Assembly (NCBI RefSeq): GCF_026213295.1
Contig: NC_079420.1
Span: 12,780,324-12,844,323 of the forward strand
From: Gadus chalcogrammus
Taxonomy: Eukaryota; Chordata; Actinopteri; Gadiformes; Gadidae
DNA: 64,000 nucleotides
Direction of reading: 5' to 3'
Below the pieces are notes generated by a model. It did no database searches. It worked only from the letters and a program-made list of their open reading frames with translations, and was not told where the DNA came from. Below are positions 49,919 to 64,000 of this stretch, piece by piece. The translations under genes and the position numbers were made by a program. How positions within the stretch are numbered: position 1 is the first letter of the stretch; the number at the start of each line of letters is the position of its first letter.

Positions 49919-52900
49919 ATGTCAGGCTTTGACAGCAACCCATTCGCAGATCCAGCAAACGAAAACCCGTTCCAGGTAAGCCTATTCTTCTTACATTTTT
50001 CTTTAAGTAACATTCAAGATGTTTGTGATTTATGAATTGTTTCAACGTCGCACGTCAGAAAACCTGTTGGGTGGAACGATCAACTGTATGGGAGCAACAC
50101 GGGGAGGTTTCTACGTGTGTACCTTTCACATTTGGCTAGACGTGGCATGATTGACAAACGTTCAGCCACTTGGTGGGCTCCGAAATGTTTCTAGGGCGGG
50201 CGTATTCATTTGCAGGAAGTTACAAGCTTCCCACATTGATTGTGTGGCGTAAACCATGCCTTTGAGTGTTAACTACAAAGCCATGTCCCAAATGGCGGAG
50301 CTTCTCTCAAAACAAGTATTGTCTTAATATGAAGATGCCATTGTTGTATTGTTACTTTACACCATCCGTTGTTCTAATGTTCCAGTCATGCATGTACGCA
50401 CAGGAAGCTGTCCACTGTTTGTCAATAGGGTGGGGATCTTGCTAAATAAACAGTTAACTGGATCTGAAATGCCTAATCTAGACTTCTGCAGTGCTAGTCA
50501 GCTGTAACTCTTTAATCCAGTCCTCGGTGATTAAAGAAAAAGGCAGTGTGCTGTGACAACGCTTGTGCACTCCAATTAGCCATTAGTTTGAATACCACCC
50601 CCCTCCCCCCCAAAAAAACCAACTTCTCATCTGTCTAATGCGAAGCTTTTCAATTTAATACAATAGTTAGAGCTACACCAGTCACATCTAGATGATAACA
50701 AATGACACACATGCACAGTAACAGACAGTAAGAGAACCTTTTGGTCAGGATTTGGTTTAACAGTTTCTAGTTATCTGGCTATTCATGCTATTTATAGTTG
50801 GAGATCATTTAAAGTCACTTCTCATGGAACCAACATGTGAATTGTCGTTATTCATTATTATCCATTGCAAGACAATGAAAACTAACTAAAAAAATAAATA
50901 ACTCCTTCCTGCTCGAAAGTCATTTTCTATGATCTCTAGTCTTAAGTCAGATTTAGTGTTTCACGTTCCCCCTCCTCATATTAAAGCTGGCTATATACAG
51001 TTCTTTATCGGACATTTACATTCCTATAATACTTTCTCATGAATTGGTCACAGACTTAAACCTAACCTTTTCTGTGTCATGTGAGGGGTAGGTATTGAGA
51101 TAAATGTCCAATATAACCCTAATACAAATTCATAACGAGAAAATGGGGTCAAATACAAAATATCATCCATTTTAAATGATGCAAAAAGGACCATTTAGTT
51201 TGAAGTGATACTAGAATATATCATTATTTACCTCCATAGTCTCAATTACTTCTGTTATATCCTATTTTTTATTGTGTCAACATTATGTCTTCTTGCCATA
51301 GCGTTATATTGTGCTTGTATGGATTGTTGTTAAATAAGTGCTGCAGTCTTGAATATGTCTTCCTATTCAGAGATGTGCTGGAGGTCAATAGTTGGTTGGC
51401 TTCAATTTAACTCACCAATGAATCCTAAAAACATGGCATTGGGTGTGCCCAGCCACTCCTCCTATACAGGAAGTTGTGAGGGCAAAATCTTTGAATCAAT
51501 ACTTATGGATCTCTAATGGAGTGCTATGGTATTGTGTTGCAGGATCCATCGGTCACCCAGGTTACCAACTCGACCATGGAGTCTGTGGACCAGTTCAACC
51601 CCTTCCCTGCTCATCCCACAGTAGGTTATCTCAAATCTCTTATGTAAACTGCACTGTGGTATTGCTTCGGAACTGGACATGAGATATTTTTTCACCATTG
51701 AACCCTCTGCACAGTGTATTTTATCACAGTGGTTCTCAATATGACTATTGGTCCCTTTTTATTCCTAGGAAAGTATGTCTGCTACCACCCCAGCCGCCAC
51801 CTCTCTGTACCAGCCTGCAGTGCTGCAGCCCTCCACAGTGCCCAGCCCGCAGGTGAGCCGTGTGACTCTACTCCCAGCTCCCAGCCATCAAACACCGTCA
51901 TATATATACATTGTTTTTAAGCACAAGAAGTGTCAAGTGACTTGGTGGTGCTTTTGCTGGTTTGTATTTTAGGTGCCACGGCAACAGTATTGTTTGGAAA
52001 GTGTACCCGTGCAGCAGTTTTTGCTTTCAATATGCCTTTACTTGTTTTTAAGTGAACTGTACATTTTTGACTTGCCATGAATATTGCTTTAAACTCCAAC
52101 CTCCTTTTTGACATAAGACGATTATCCTGTCTAATTAATATCCTATTATTTAAATTTTTTACCAATGGCCTCAAGGGGGCTTATACAGTATGGTTTCCCC
52201 TGTTTTGTCTATCCTTGTTCCGTAGTCCTTACAGGTCAAGGAGCCATTACTTCCAGCTAGCTGTTTACTAGACAGTCAGTAACCCAGCCACTCACTCTGT
52301 GGTGACCCCCCCCCTCCTCAACCTTGCAGGCGACAGCGGCTGTAGCCCAGGCCACCCTGATGAGGCAGCAAGAGGAGTTGGAGAGGAAAGCTGCTGAGCT
52401 GGACCGCAGGGAGCAGGAGCTGCAGACCAGGGCTCCAACAGGTCCCTATTGAACGCGCAGGCCGACCGTAGATGTAGTAGAAAGAGTTGCATCACAGTGA
52501 TACACTGTGCTTGGGTTTAAGCAGAAACAAAGTTCCGCTTGATGTATGACTTGAAGATGTATTCAAGTCAAGTTGCCACTTTGTAACACACCGGCGTTAA
52601 GGGCAGTAATGGTTATAATTATTTAAAACCCTGTTAACAGGGCTCTTAATGATGGTTAGCTTTTATTTTATTCAGAAACTTCATTAGCAGGTACCTTAGA
52701 CTAACGTCCACCGCAGGTTATGACATGCGCCTATACTTTCATTATTCTTTTAAGTCTTTGTACCGTGTTACACATTTTAATTTCTTCGGCACTTATTCCT
52801 GCACTTCATGGACGTCACCAGCCTTTAATTAAAGTCAATTAGATGTCTAATAAACCACAGCCACAAGAGGTGCTGGCTTTTAACCCTGTTTTGTCAATGA

Positions 52901-55900
52901 AGTCCCTCCTCATTCAATGAGAACTCGAGAAAACTTAATGAAAGGTGACTGTTGAGTCTATCAGGTTAGATTTGTAGGTTCTCTATACCTACGTTTTCTC
53001 TCTATAAACAGGCAAGGAGAACAACTGGCCTCCTCTCCCACGAAGCTTTCCCATTAAACCTTGCTTCTACCAGGACTTCTCTGAGGACATCCCAGAGGAG
53101 CACCGCAGGATCTGCAAGATGATCTACTACCTGTGGATGTGTGAGTACAGCAAGATGGCAATGGGAGGGCCTTCTGTAACCTGTTGTTGATTGAATACCA
53201 TCATCAGCGCAAGGCTAATTGGAATTTGGTTTGTGTATTAGTATCCACTCACAGTTAAATGCATTGACAATGTTCATGTGACATTCCTCAATCGACGATC
53301 ACCACCCAACCCACGTTTGCCTGTAGGCCAGTGTAGACATTACATCTCCTGTTTGACATTTTTTATTTAGCCACCATGTACTCCAACAAATCAGACTTTT
53401 GCAAAAATCTAAAATATGATGGGAAGACCGCTGAATGTGAAAAAACGAGTTTCTTCACATGTTTCACAACCCCTCAATTCCTCAATCTCATGACCAATGG
53501 TGTTAGTCGTAGTACAGACTAAGGGTGCGGCCACACTTTACGCGTTACGCACGTTAGAGGCGTTGAAAATCTGCATTTTTGCATAGGGAACTATTGGTTA
53601 AGGCGCGTAGATGCGTTACACACGCTAAAGCAGCGCGTTAGGCGCGTTACGCTGCTTTCACACCGCCGCGCGGCAACTCGCCGCCTCCATTCATTTCAAT
53701 GAGGGAAGGGCGGCAGAGGGGAGGCAGTTACAAAAGCAGCTGAAAACCAGGAAGCGGTTGCCGCCCACGTGAACGCGCACAGATTTTACCCTACCGCTCA
53801 GCTTTCCCCGTGTTGAAACACTCGGCGGCGGCAGCAGCGGCGGCAGCGGCGGCGGCAGCGGCGGCGGCAGCAGCGGCGGCAGCAGCGGGATCAGGGTTGA
53901 TTGTGTAGTAGTCAGGGGGTATTTCAACAGGATGTTTGGTGGTATGGTGACAGAAAGTTTGATGTGGGTATTGAAAGAGGACTGTAGACCACATGACACA
54001 AAAGTCAAGGGTAAAAAAAACACATTAGAGACAGCCCTCTGCCAGGGCTGTTTAAAGCTACAAATGTAAAAGATCACAATTCTAGATCTATTACCAATTT
54101 CTCCAGTCATCAATACTCTGTTTTGGGTATTCGCATCTGCTCGGAAAGTGATTTCAAAAGCCCACTGACTCCATACCATACTATATAATTGAATAAATTA
54201 CATGCACCTGCACCTGGGAAATGTGTTTCCTGTGTATGTTTTGCTTATAGTACTCTAGACGAAGATCCGATTGGCATTGGTCTTTAGCAGTGGCATTATT
54301 TCATCATCATTATCATTGACGTCAACAACTCTCTTGTTTTCCCATCCACAATCCCACCCCCTCCCTTCTCCCACAGTCCACTGTGTCACCCTCTTCCTCA
54401 ACCTTCTCGCCTGCCTGGCGCTCTTCACCACAGCAGCGACTGCTGGTACAGGCTTTGGCCTCTCCATCCTCTGGCTGATCATCTTTGCACCCTGCTCCTT
54501 CCTCTGCTGGTACCGACCAGTGTACAAGGCCTTCAAGTGAGTGACCAATCCCAGCAGCGTTGATGTTTGCCATCACTCCAGAGAAGCCCCCTAACCCTTA
54601 TTTAACAGTTGGTTTCCATGTAGATAATAACAATAATGTTTTGTTATTTATAGATCCGACAGCTCCGTCAGCTTCTTCTTCTTCTTCATGGTCTTTTTCT
54701 TCCAAGTGGTGATATTCATCATCCAAGCGGTCGGCATCCCCGGTTGGGGCAACAGGTGAGTCCAATCTTCACTGTGTTTCGGACTGCTCTAAAAAACAGA
54801 ATGTTAGGGTGCACTCACACTAGGCCATCTGGCCGTGGTCTTCGACCGTTTGGCCGAAAAACGGCCACGGCCACGGCCAGATGGCCTACAGTAGTGTGAG
54901 TGCACCCTTAGAGTCCCACCCATCAACATCCACCTTAAAATATACCAAACATGCTTTTGCAACATACATTTTCCAATCAAATACTGAGACTCATGGCTTC
55001 TGATGATAACAATTATATGTGCTGCCCAAACCTTTGAACAAGGCACTTTTTTCTATCTGGCGTCAGATGTTCTCTCATTTAGCTCGCTTTATGTTCATCG
55101 TAATGGCGAAGGCCAAAATGTGTCTTTTGAAATATTGTCGTGTATGCACGTTGGCTGGCCTTTTAAGCTGCTCTCGTCTCTGCTCTCCCTCCACTGCCTC
55201 TTGGTATCTCTTCTGACAGAGACCTTCCATCCTGCAGCCTCTAGCCTGCTGTTTGTCTCTTTGTCCTGGTAACTTCTTTGTAAGTCTCTGCTTCCATCGT
55301 CTACTGACTTTGCAAAATTCCCTTCCTCTAGTAGTAGTCAATTGATTATTTTCAAAAATACTTATTGCGACATATTCAATCCAAATGCCAGTAATGCAAT
55401 AAAGCGGCCATCATAATGCCTTATTTACCATATTGGTCCGAATAATAGACAGGTTTTTTTTCCTGGAAATATGTGGTGTCATCTAATGTTTGGGCTCTAG
55501 ACTTTTGAATGTCAACCTAGATTCAAAACAACAGATGGCGCCAAATATCTGTAAAAAGACTGTTTCCCTTTGACTGAAGTGAGCCCCTGTTACTCACAAC
55601 TAGCCGAAAATAGTCATTCAAATATTTTATTTGAAAACATAATTTGATCCAGCTATTTTTCCAAAAAAGGGGCCTCGTCTCATAAACAGAGTTGTCTTAT
55701 GTTCGGTTCAAAAGGCTAAATTAGGCAAGGCCTGAAGCTACCGTTGTTTTCCTTATGTTACCTTTGGAAGAACAAATTTGAAAACTCATCCTATTATATG
55801 AAAATAATAACATTTACAGCACCTGCAACTCAAGCTAAATCTTTACCTTCTGTTCTTCACCTAGCATTCTTCGCTTGTTGCTTATTAAATCAAGCTTGCC

Positions 55901-56788
55901 TGTCTGTCTAACTAACAGCCGCACTTTGGCTCTCATGATGTATCGAATAGTTCTATCCGCCGGACATAGAAAAGGCACTATTTGTAGTGTACATACTCAA
56001 AGCTATAACTGTACCGTGGGGTAAATATACTTGGGATAGTTGTGTAGTTACTATAGTACTGCCTCACGATTGCAAGCTTGTCTTCTTTGACCACATCTAC
56101 AACTGCCCCTTCGTCCTCAGCGGATGGATTACCGCGCTTGCTTCCTTCGGGAACCCTGCCGTCGGGGTCATTATGACGGTGGTGGCCGTCTTCTTCACCG
56201 TCTGTGCTGTTCTGTCCGTTATCCTCCTCAAGATGGTGAGTTTTCCTACGCGTCTTGTTGAATCGATACAGTCCATTCATTCTCCTTTTTGTCTAAAGGG
56301 TTAGAAAGAAAATGAATACATTTTCATGCACTTGACACGCACTGTGTTTTGGCAAGATTTTTGGCCGGTACGATGTATAGGAAAAAGCAAGAAAAAGGAC
56401 CAATAAAAATGATTCAAGCATTCAGATCAGAACATAATACCTCAATATTTATCCTTAACGGTATGCCACATTTGTTGTCTCTGTGGTGCTGTTCAGAGTA
56501 GAAGCCGCGTAGTGGTCGGGGTACAAACTACACAGCAGACAGACGTATTTTACGTAAACCTTAACAATCGATAATGTTCTAAAAAAGGGACACCCATGCA
56601 GGCTAGCAGGCTCTAAATGTACAAATGTAACCATACAGGTGCACAGCAATTACCGCCGTACAGGAGCCAGCTTCCAGAAGGCCCAGCAGGAGTTCTCCCA
56701 GGGCGTGCTCACCAACAAGACCTTCCAGTCGGCCACTGCCTCGGCAGCCACCTCCGCCGCTCAGGGGGCTTTCCAGAGCGCCAACTAG
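49919..56788 (+). CDS. scamp2: Secretory carrier-associated membrane protein 2 (328 aa)
   Basis: Four-helix membrane protein of post-Golgi recycling carriers and endosomes, acting in vesicle traffic and exocytosis. Nine exons: 49919-49975, 51543-51620, 51769-51852, 52330-52441, 53012-53140, 54377-54536, 54654-54755, 56121-56235 and 56639-56788. All are in phase; 328 residues against 329 in human, with the same exon number. The N terminus carries NPF motifs ([22 protein letters not shown]) that bind EH-domain proteins. A coiled-coil stretch [19 protein letters not shown] follows. The conserved amphipathic [19 protein letters not shown] precedes four hydrophobic segments. The E-peptide-like [15 protein letters not shown] loop and the C-terminal [19 protein letters not shown] are present. 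A head-to-head partner of mpi, as MPI and SCAMP2 are neighbours in human. AATAAA is at 57652. Confidence 0.95.
53519..53930. repeat. GC-rich insert with (GGC/GCA)n trinucleotide array in scamp2 intron 5
   Basis: A GC- and CpG-rich block that begins AGGGTGCGGCCACACTTTACG, resembling the ends of small fish DNA elements, followed by many GCGTTA/ACGC words. The tract 53822-53888 is an imperfect GGCGGCAGC array of about 67 bp. It gives a poly-Ala reading frame on the minus strand, which I do not call coding. Confidence 0.8.
54807..54907. mobile_element. PIF/Harbinger-like MITE, 101 bp, foldback
   Basis: The ends GGGTGCACTCACAC and GTGTGAGTGCACCC are perfect inverted repeats. The inner arms (GGCCATCTGGCCGTGG / CCACGGCCAGATGGCC) continue the pairing almost to the centre. 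TTA flanks both sides (54804-54806 and 54908-54910), the 3-bp TWA target duplication of the PIF/Harbinger superfamily. It sits in scamp2 intron 7. Confidence 0.88.
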
Positions 56789-57699
56789 CACCAGAGGGGC
56801 TGCACACAGGATAGGCACCGATGAAAATTTTCAACTTTTTTTTTTTTTTTCCTATGAAGTTTATTTCCACTCCAATAATGCAGGCCTCAAGGGCACGGCT
56901 AATACTCGTGCAGCGGCTCTTCATCTCAAACTTCAACTCATTGTGCACCGTGCTGGTAGGAAATTGATATCATTTTTAAATTATACTTGGGTAAAGGAGT
57001 GCTCCTTCTTGTGGACTGTACAAATTGTGGTATACGCTAGTCAGCTTCTCTCCAACCGATCATTCATACCTCTCACCTTTTGGCATTTTTCTTTTTTTAA
57101 ATATTCATGTTCACATTCACCCTCTCCCAAAAAGCCAATACAAGTATACAGTCATTCTTTTGGCTTATTTTTATATTCAAGAAACATGGAAGACATTGTT
57201 TTCCATAATGTGCACTTCAGGGTGAAACGCCAGGGGTGAAGTTAGCAGTTTGGTCTTTAATTGTTTTGTTTGGTTGTGGCTTCTGTGTGCACTTTCTTAA
57301 ATTCTCTTAAGCTTGTCTTGACATTTGGCACTTTTCTGAGGCTTGTTTGTGTGGCTTAATGTGTGCCTGTGTTGGTAAGAAAATGGGTGACATAGGCAAA
57401 GCATTTGCTGGACTAGCTATGGACTTCTTTCAATTCTGTATTATAACAAATAATGAAGCCTTTCGGTTCAGTTGTCAGTGTCTTCTCCTGTGTAGTCCTG
57501 GTTAGCTTTTATCTTCTTAAAAAGGTTGTCTTCCTTTTTAATTTCAACAAACAGAAATGGAGGAACAGGTTCAATCAAAGGGTTTGCTATTGTAAAGATT
57601 GTATGTCACAAGTTGTCTTTTGCATTCTATGTGTGTAGACTTCAGGCTGTTAATAAACAGAAGACAAAAAAAAAAGTAGACAGAAGCTTTTGTGTAGCT

Positions 57700-59600
57700 T
57701 ACAAGGGATGACCGCACATCTGAGTTGCTCAGATAGTACATTGCCTAAATCATAGCTAATTGCAGTTTGTCTGATTACATTTTCAACTTTGTTATAAATA
57801 AAAATGTGCCTAAAAACTTTAACCAGCTTGTTTACCTCTTAGAGGAACCAGCCCAGGGTGGGATAGAACAAATGGGTTGAATAAATAAATTGAAATATAA
57901 AGCATGCGTTACATTCGAAACCAGCTTCTTTAGGGGTGGTCTTGTTCCATTTATGTTGATGAACCACTAATCTGTAATATATAAAGTGTGTTGTTTTTTG
58001 ATCAGCCTGGGAAGAACTCAAAGCCATAGCATGGCAAAGTTGTACATGAAGTTTCTAATGAAAAGATAATGTATTTAAATTGCATGATTTGTTTCTTCTG
58101 AAGTGCAATTATGTAAATTATACCAGAACAAGGTGAAATTTTCGCTATTTCAGTCATTGCCTTATTTGGATCAATCATTTTATTATTTTTGTTCTATTGC
58201 TCATATACAGTCCCCTAGAAACAATCAATTATTTGTGTACTGAAATGTATATATAGATACTTCATTCTTTGAAACAGACTTGCCGTTTGTGTAATAGATG
58301 GAATTACTTCTTTGCTTTGGGATTAATGCCATTCAGGGTTCATTTTTCCAATCTGAAATGAATGACCTACATTTATTTCAATGTTGAATACAACTGATAA
58401 CTGATTACAAATAAAAGCTTTGACCAGAACGGGAAAAAGTGAGTATGACCTTGAATATGAGCATGGGCTGTCTATGAGCTTGAATGTTTTCTCTTTTAAC
58501 TAACAACATTCTAATTAGTTGTATCTTCATAAAAAGCAATGCTAAGCATTATCCAGTTTTGCTGTTGACAAATGACAACTTTGATTTAGTTGACTTCAAT
58601 ACGCATATATGGGTAGACTACCAAACATGCAAGGCTTAATTCATATACTGTAACTCCTTCCTTCAAGACTTCCCATATTAATAGCAGGTACAACAACTGA
58701 CCACTAGAGGATGCTGTGTCTGATGTGGGCTGAAATGCTGATTCACCGTACTCATCTGAAAAGAGGGGAAGGCGCAGGACCCTCCGCTTAATGAAGGTGC
58801 ATGCGTTTGGGAATATTGTCGGCATGATGCTTAGGCTTACATGTGTGGCTTTCATATGCTTTGAAATACGCTGTGTATTCATCCATAAATTACAAGGCAA
58901 GTTTCTTGAAAAACTATACAATTTTCCCATGCTCAGCCTCACCTATGACATCTAACACCTCTCCCTGGTGAGATGAGAACGCATGGGAACGAGGACATCT
59001 TTCACCTTCAACTGATGCAATTAAAAATATCACATTAAACCCTAGGTCCATACCGCTGGTGTTCTGTCTAAGGTTGGGCTTTATGTGAACAGCAACCGAG
59101 AAAGCTAAACAAAGGCATTATACATCAGTGTTTATCTCAATGTATGAATAGGAAATGTTCAAACCAAATGCTCTTGCTAAATGGCTTAGTTTCACATCTG
59201 GAATAATAAACGACTGAAACAAAGTCTAAACGAGTAAGAGCAGGTTATTTTTTAAGTCCAATGCCCCTGATGTCTTATACAGAAATGAAATAGAATCCGT
59301 GTTTTACTCTGGAACTTATTTCGTTATGAGCCTACTTATTTAGTCTACCAAACAAAAGTTTCTCATGGAATTCAACATTAATATTAGACTATTGGCCTGG
59401 ACTTTGGCCTTAAATTCAATCTCGTCGTCTAAGGACAGACTTGGACAAGCCATTAAGTGACATCACTTCACTGCAATCGGGCTGTGGACCAATCAACGAC
59501 GAGACCACCGCTCAAAAACTGTATCCATCAACTCTACCCCCCGCGCACTGAACACCGTGACTACCCCTACCTTACCCTCGCTCACACCGGCGCAGTTGTC
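57700..59600. other. Intergenic region between scamp2 and the MAP1 gene
   Basis: A/T-rich sequence without a recognised exon. Additional AATAAA words (for example near 57795 and 58410) could be alternative scamp2 ends. The last 150 bp before 59600 become GC-rich, fitting a MAP1 5'UTR. Confidence 0.5.
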
Positions 59601-63206
<3,606 letters not shown>

Positions 63207-63894
63207 GTGAGTACCTGTATAGACGTTAAACGGGTCAATGAATCAATTGTTTGCACTCTGTTGGTGTTCAATGGGATTGTGCCCATATAAGCCTGCCTAA
63301 TTTTCTGTTCACTCCGGAAACAATTTGTATGTTTATCTGACTATTTTAACAGGCCACTATTACTGACCTTAATAAATAAACATGCATAAACTGCTGAAAT
63401 ACAAACAAGTGTTTCATAAGCAGAGTTCAAATTATTCAAAATTATGTAAAATAATGGATAGGGCTCAGCCTAGATATTTCCCGACTTGACTCGAGGTAAA
63501 CATGTTATATATGGATTTAATGATTTCCATACAGCAAGACAAGTAGATGGTTCCATACCTCTTCTCACCTTGATGCAGCAAAGCACACTCTGATCCACTT
63601 GGAGGCCCACCTTTCATAACATGATCCTTACAATTTGTTGTTATTTTTCAGTACTGCATCCCCCTACCATGTATACATGCATGGTGCATCTTATCCCTGT
63701 GCAATGATATTTGAGGTATTTCTGTATTTATTTGCAACGGGATGTAATTGAATAGGCATGCATGTAGCTTCATAATTTCCTGACCATTTAGACTTATGAA
63801 GACTTCACCAAGCATGATCACTGAAGCACAGATAACGAAGACCTTATACTGGATCCTTATCTAGAGCTTGAATCTTGACAGTATGGATCTGAGC

Positions 63895-63896
63895 GT

Positions 63897-63933
<37 letters not shown>
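63895..63933. repeat. (GTT)n trinucleotide repeat
   Basis: About 13 GTT units with one GAT interruption, near the right edge in the MAP1 intron. Confidence 0.93.
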
Positions 63934-64000
63934 TTGATTTAGTATAAGTGTTTAGTATATGTATTTTCTCCTTATTTCTCTCTATGTACTTAGGCTCTTA

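Noticed and set aside
53691..54179. Poly-Ala/Pro-rich minus-strand frames
   Set aside because: Produced by the GGC/GCA array in a scamp2 intron.

Overview
The window is nuclear DNA from a ray-finned (teleost) fish. The genes are intron-bearing vertebrate genes, CA/GT, GA and CT microsatellites are very dense and long (up to about 310 bp), and there are fish-type Tc1, hAT and Harbinger elements. I cannot name the species.

Layout. (1) About 2.8-12.4 kb, minus strand: the 5' half of lrp5 (Wnt co-receptor), YWTD propellers 1 and 2, without the signal-peptide exon and the 3' part. (2) 12.4-21.5 kb: no recognisable gene. (3) 21.6-25.1 kb, minus: c11orf24 homologue (Golgi mucin-like membrane protein), head-to-head with (4) cox8, plus, 26.0-28.1 kb. 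(5) 29.6-39.5 kb, minus: ric8a (G-alpha chaperone/GEF), whose upstream region holds a tRNA-Pro(TGG) gene and is divergent from (6) a two-exon DEDDh exonuclease homologous to the exon-9 domain of PML (Plex9-like), plus, 40.3-41.1 kb. (7) 42.8-48.1 kb, minus: mpi (mannose-6-phosphate isomerase), carrying an intact Tc1-like transposon in its last intron and a non-autonomous hAT element in its 5' flank. (8) 49.9-57.7 kb, plus: scamp2, head-to-head with mpi. (9) 59.6 kb to the end, plus: first two coding exons of a MAP1 gene, probably map1a, running off the window.

The genes do not form a pathway. Their order combines neighbours known from human 11q13 (LRP5, C11orf24, COX8A), 11p15 (RIC8A) and 15q (PML, MPI, SCAMP2, MAP1A). 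Three of the gene pairs are divergent and probably share promoters. Splice models were checked for phase: ric8a, mpi and scamp2 give complete frames of 577, 422 and 328 residues.

Most interesting: lrp5 exons that I remember as single in human LRP5/LRP6 (exons 2, 3 and 6) are split here by four additional introns, and the summed exon lengths match the undivided exons almost exactly. The largest additional intron has 38-39 bp minisatellites at both ends, whose units resemble the adjoining 5' or 3' splice site. This looks like an intron gained or expanded by tandem duplication of splice-site sequence. Second is the catalytically complete PML-exon-9-like exonuclease beside mpi-scamp2, the region that also holds PML in human.
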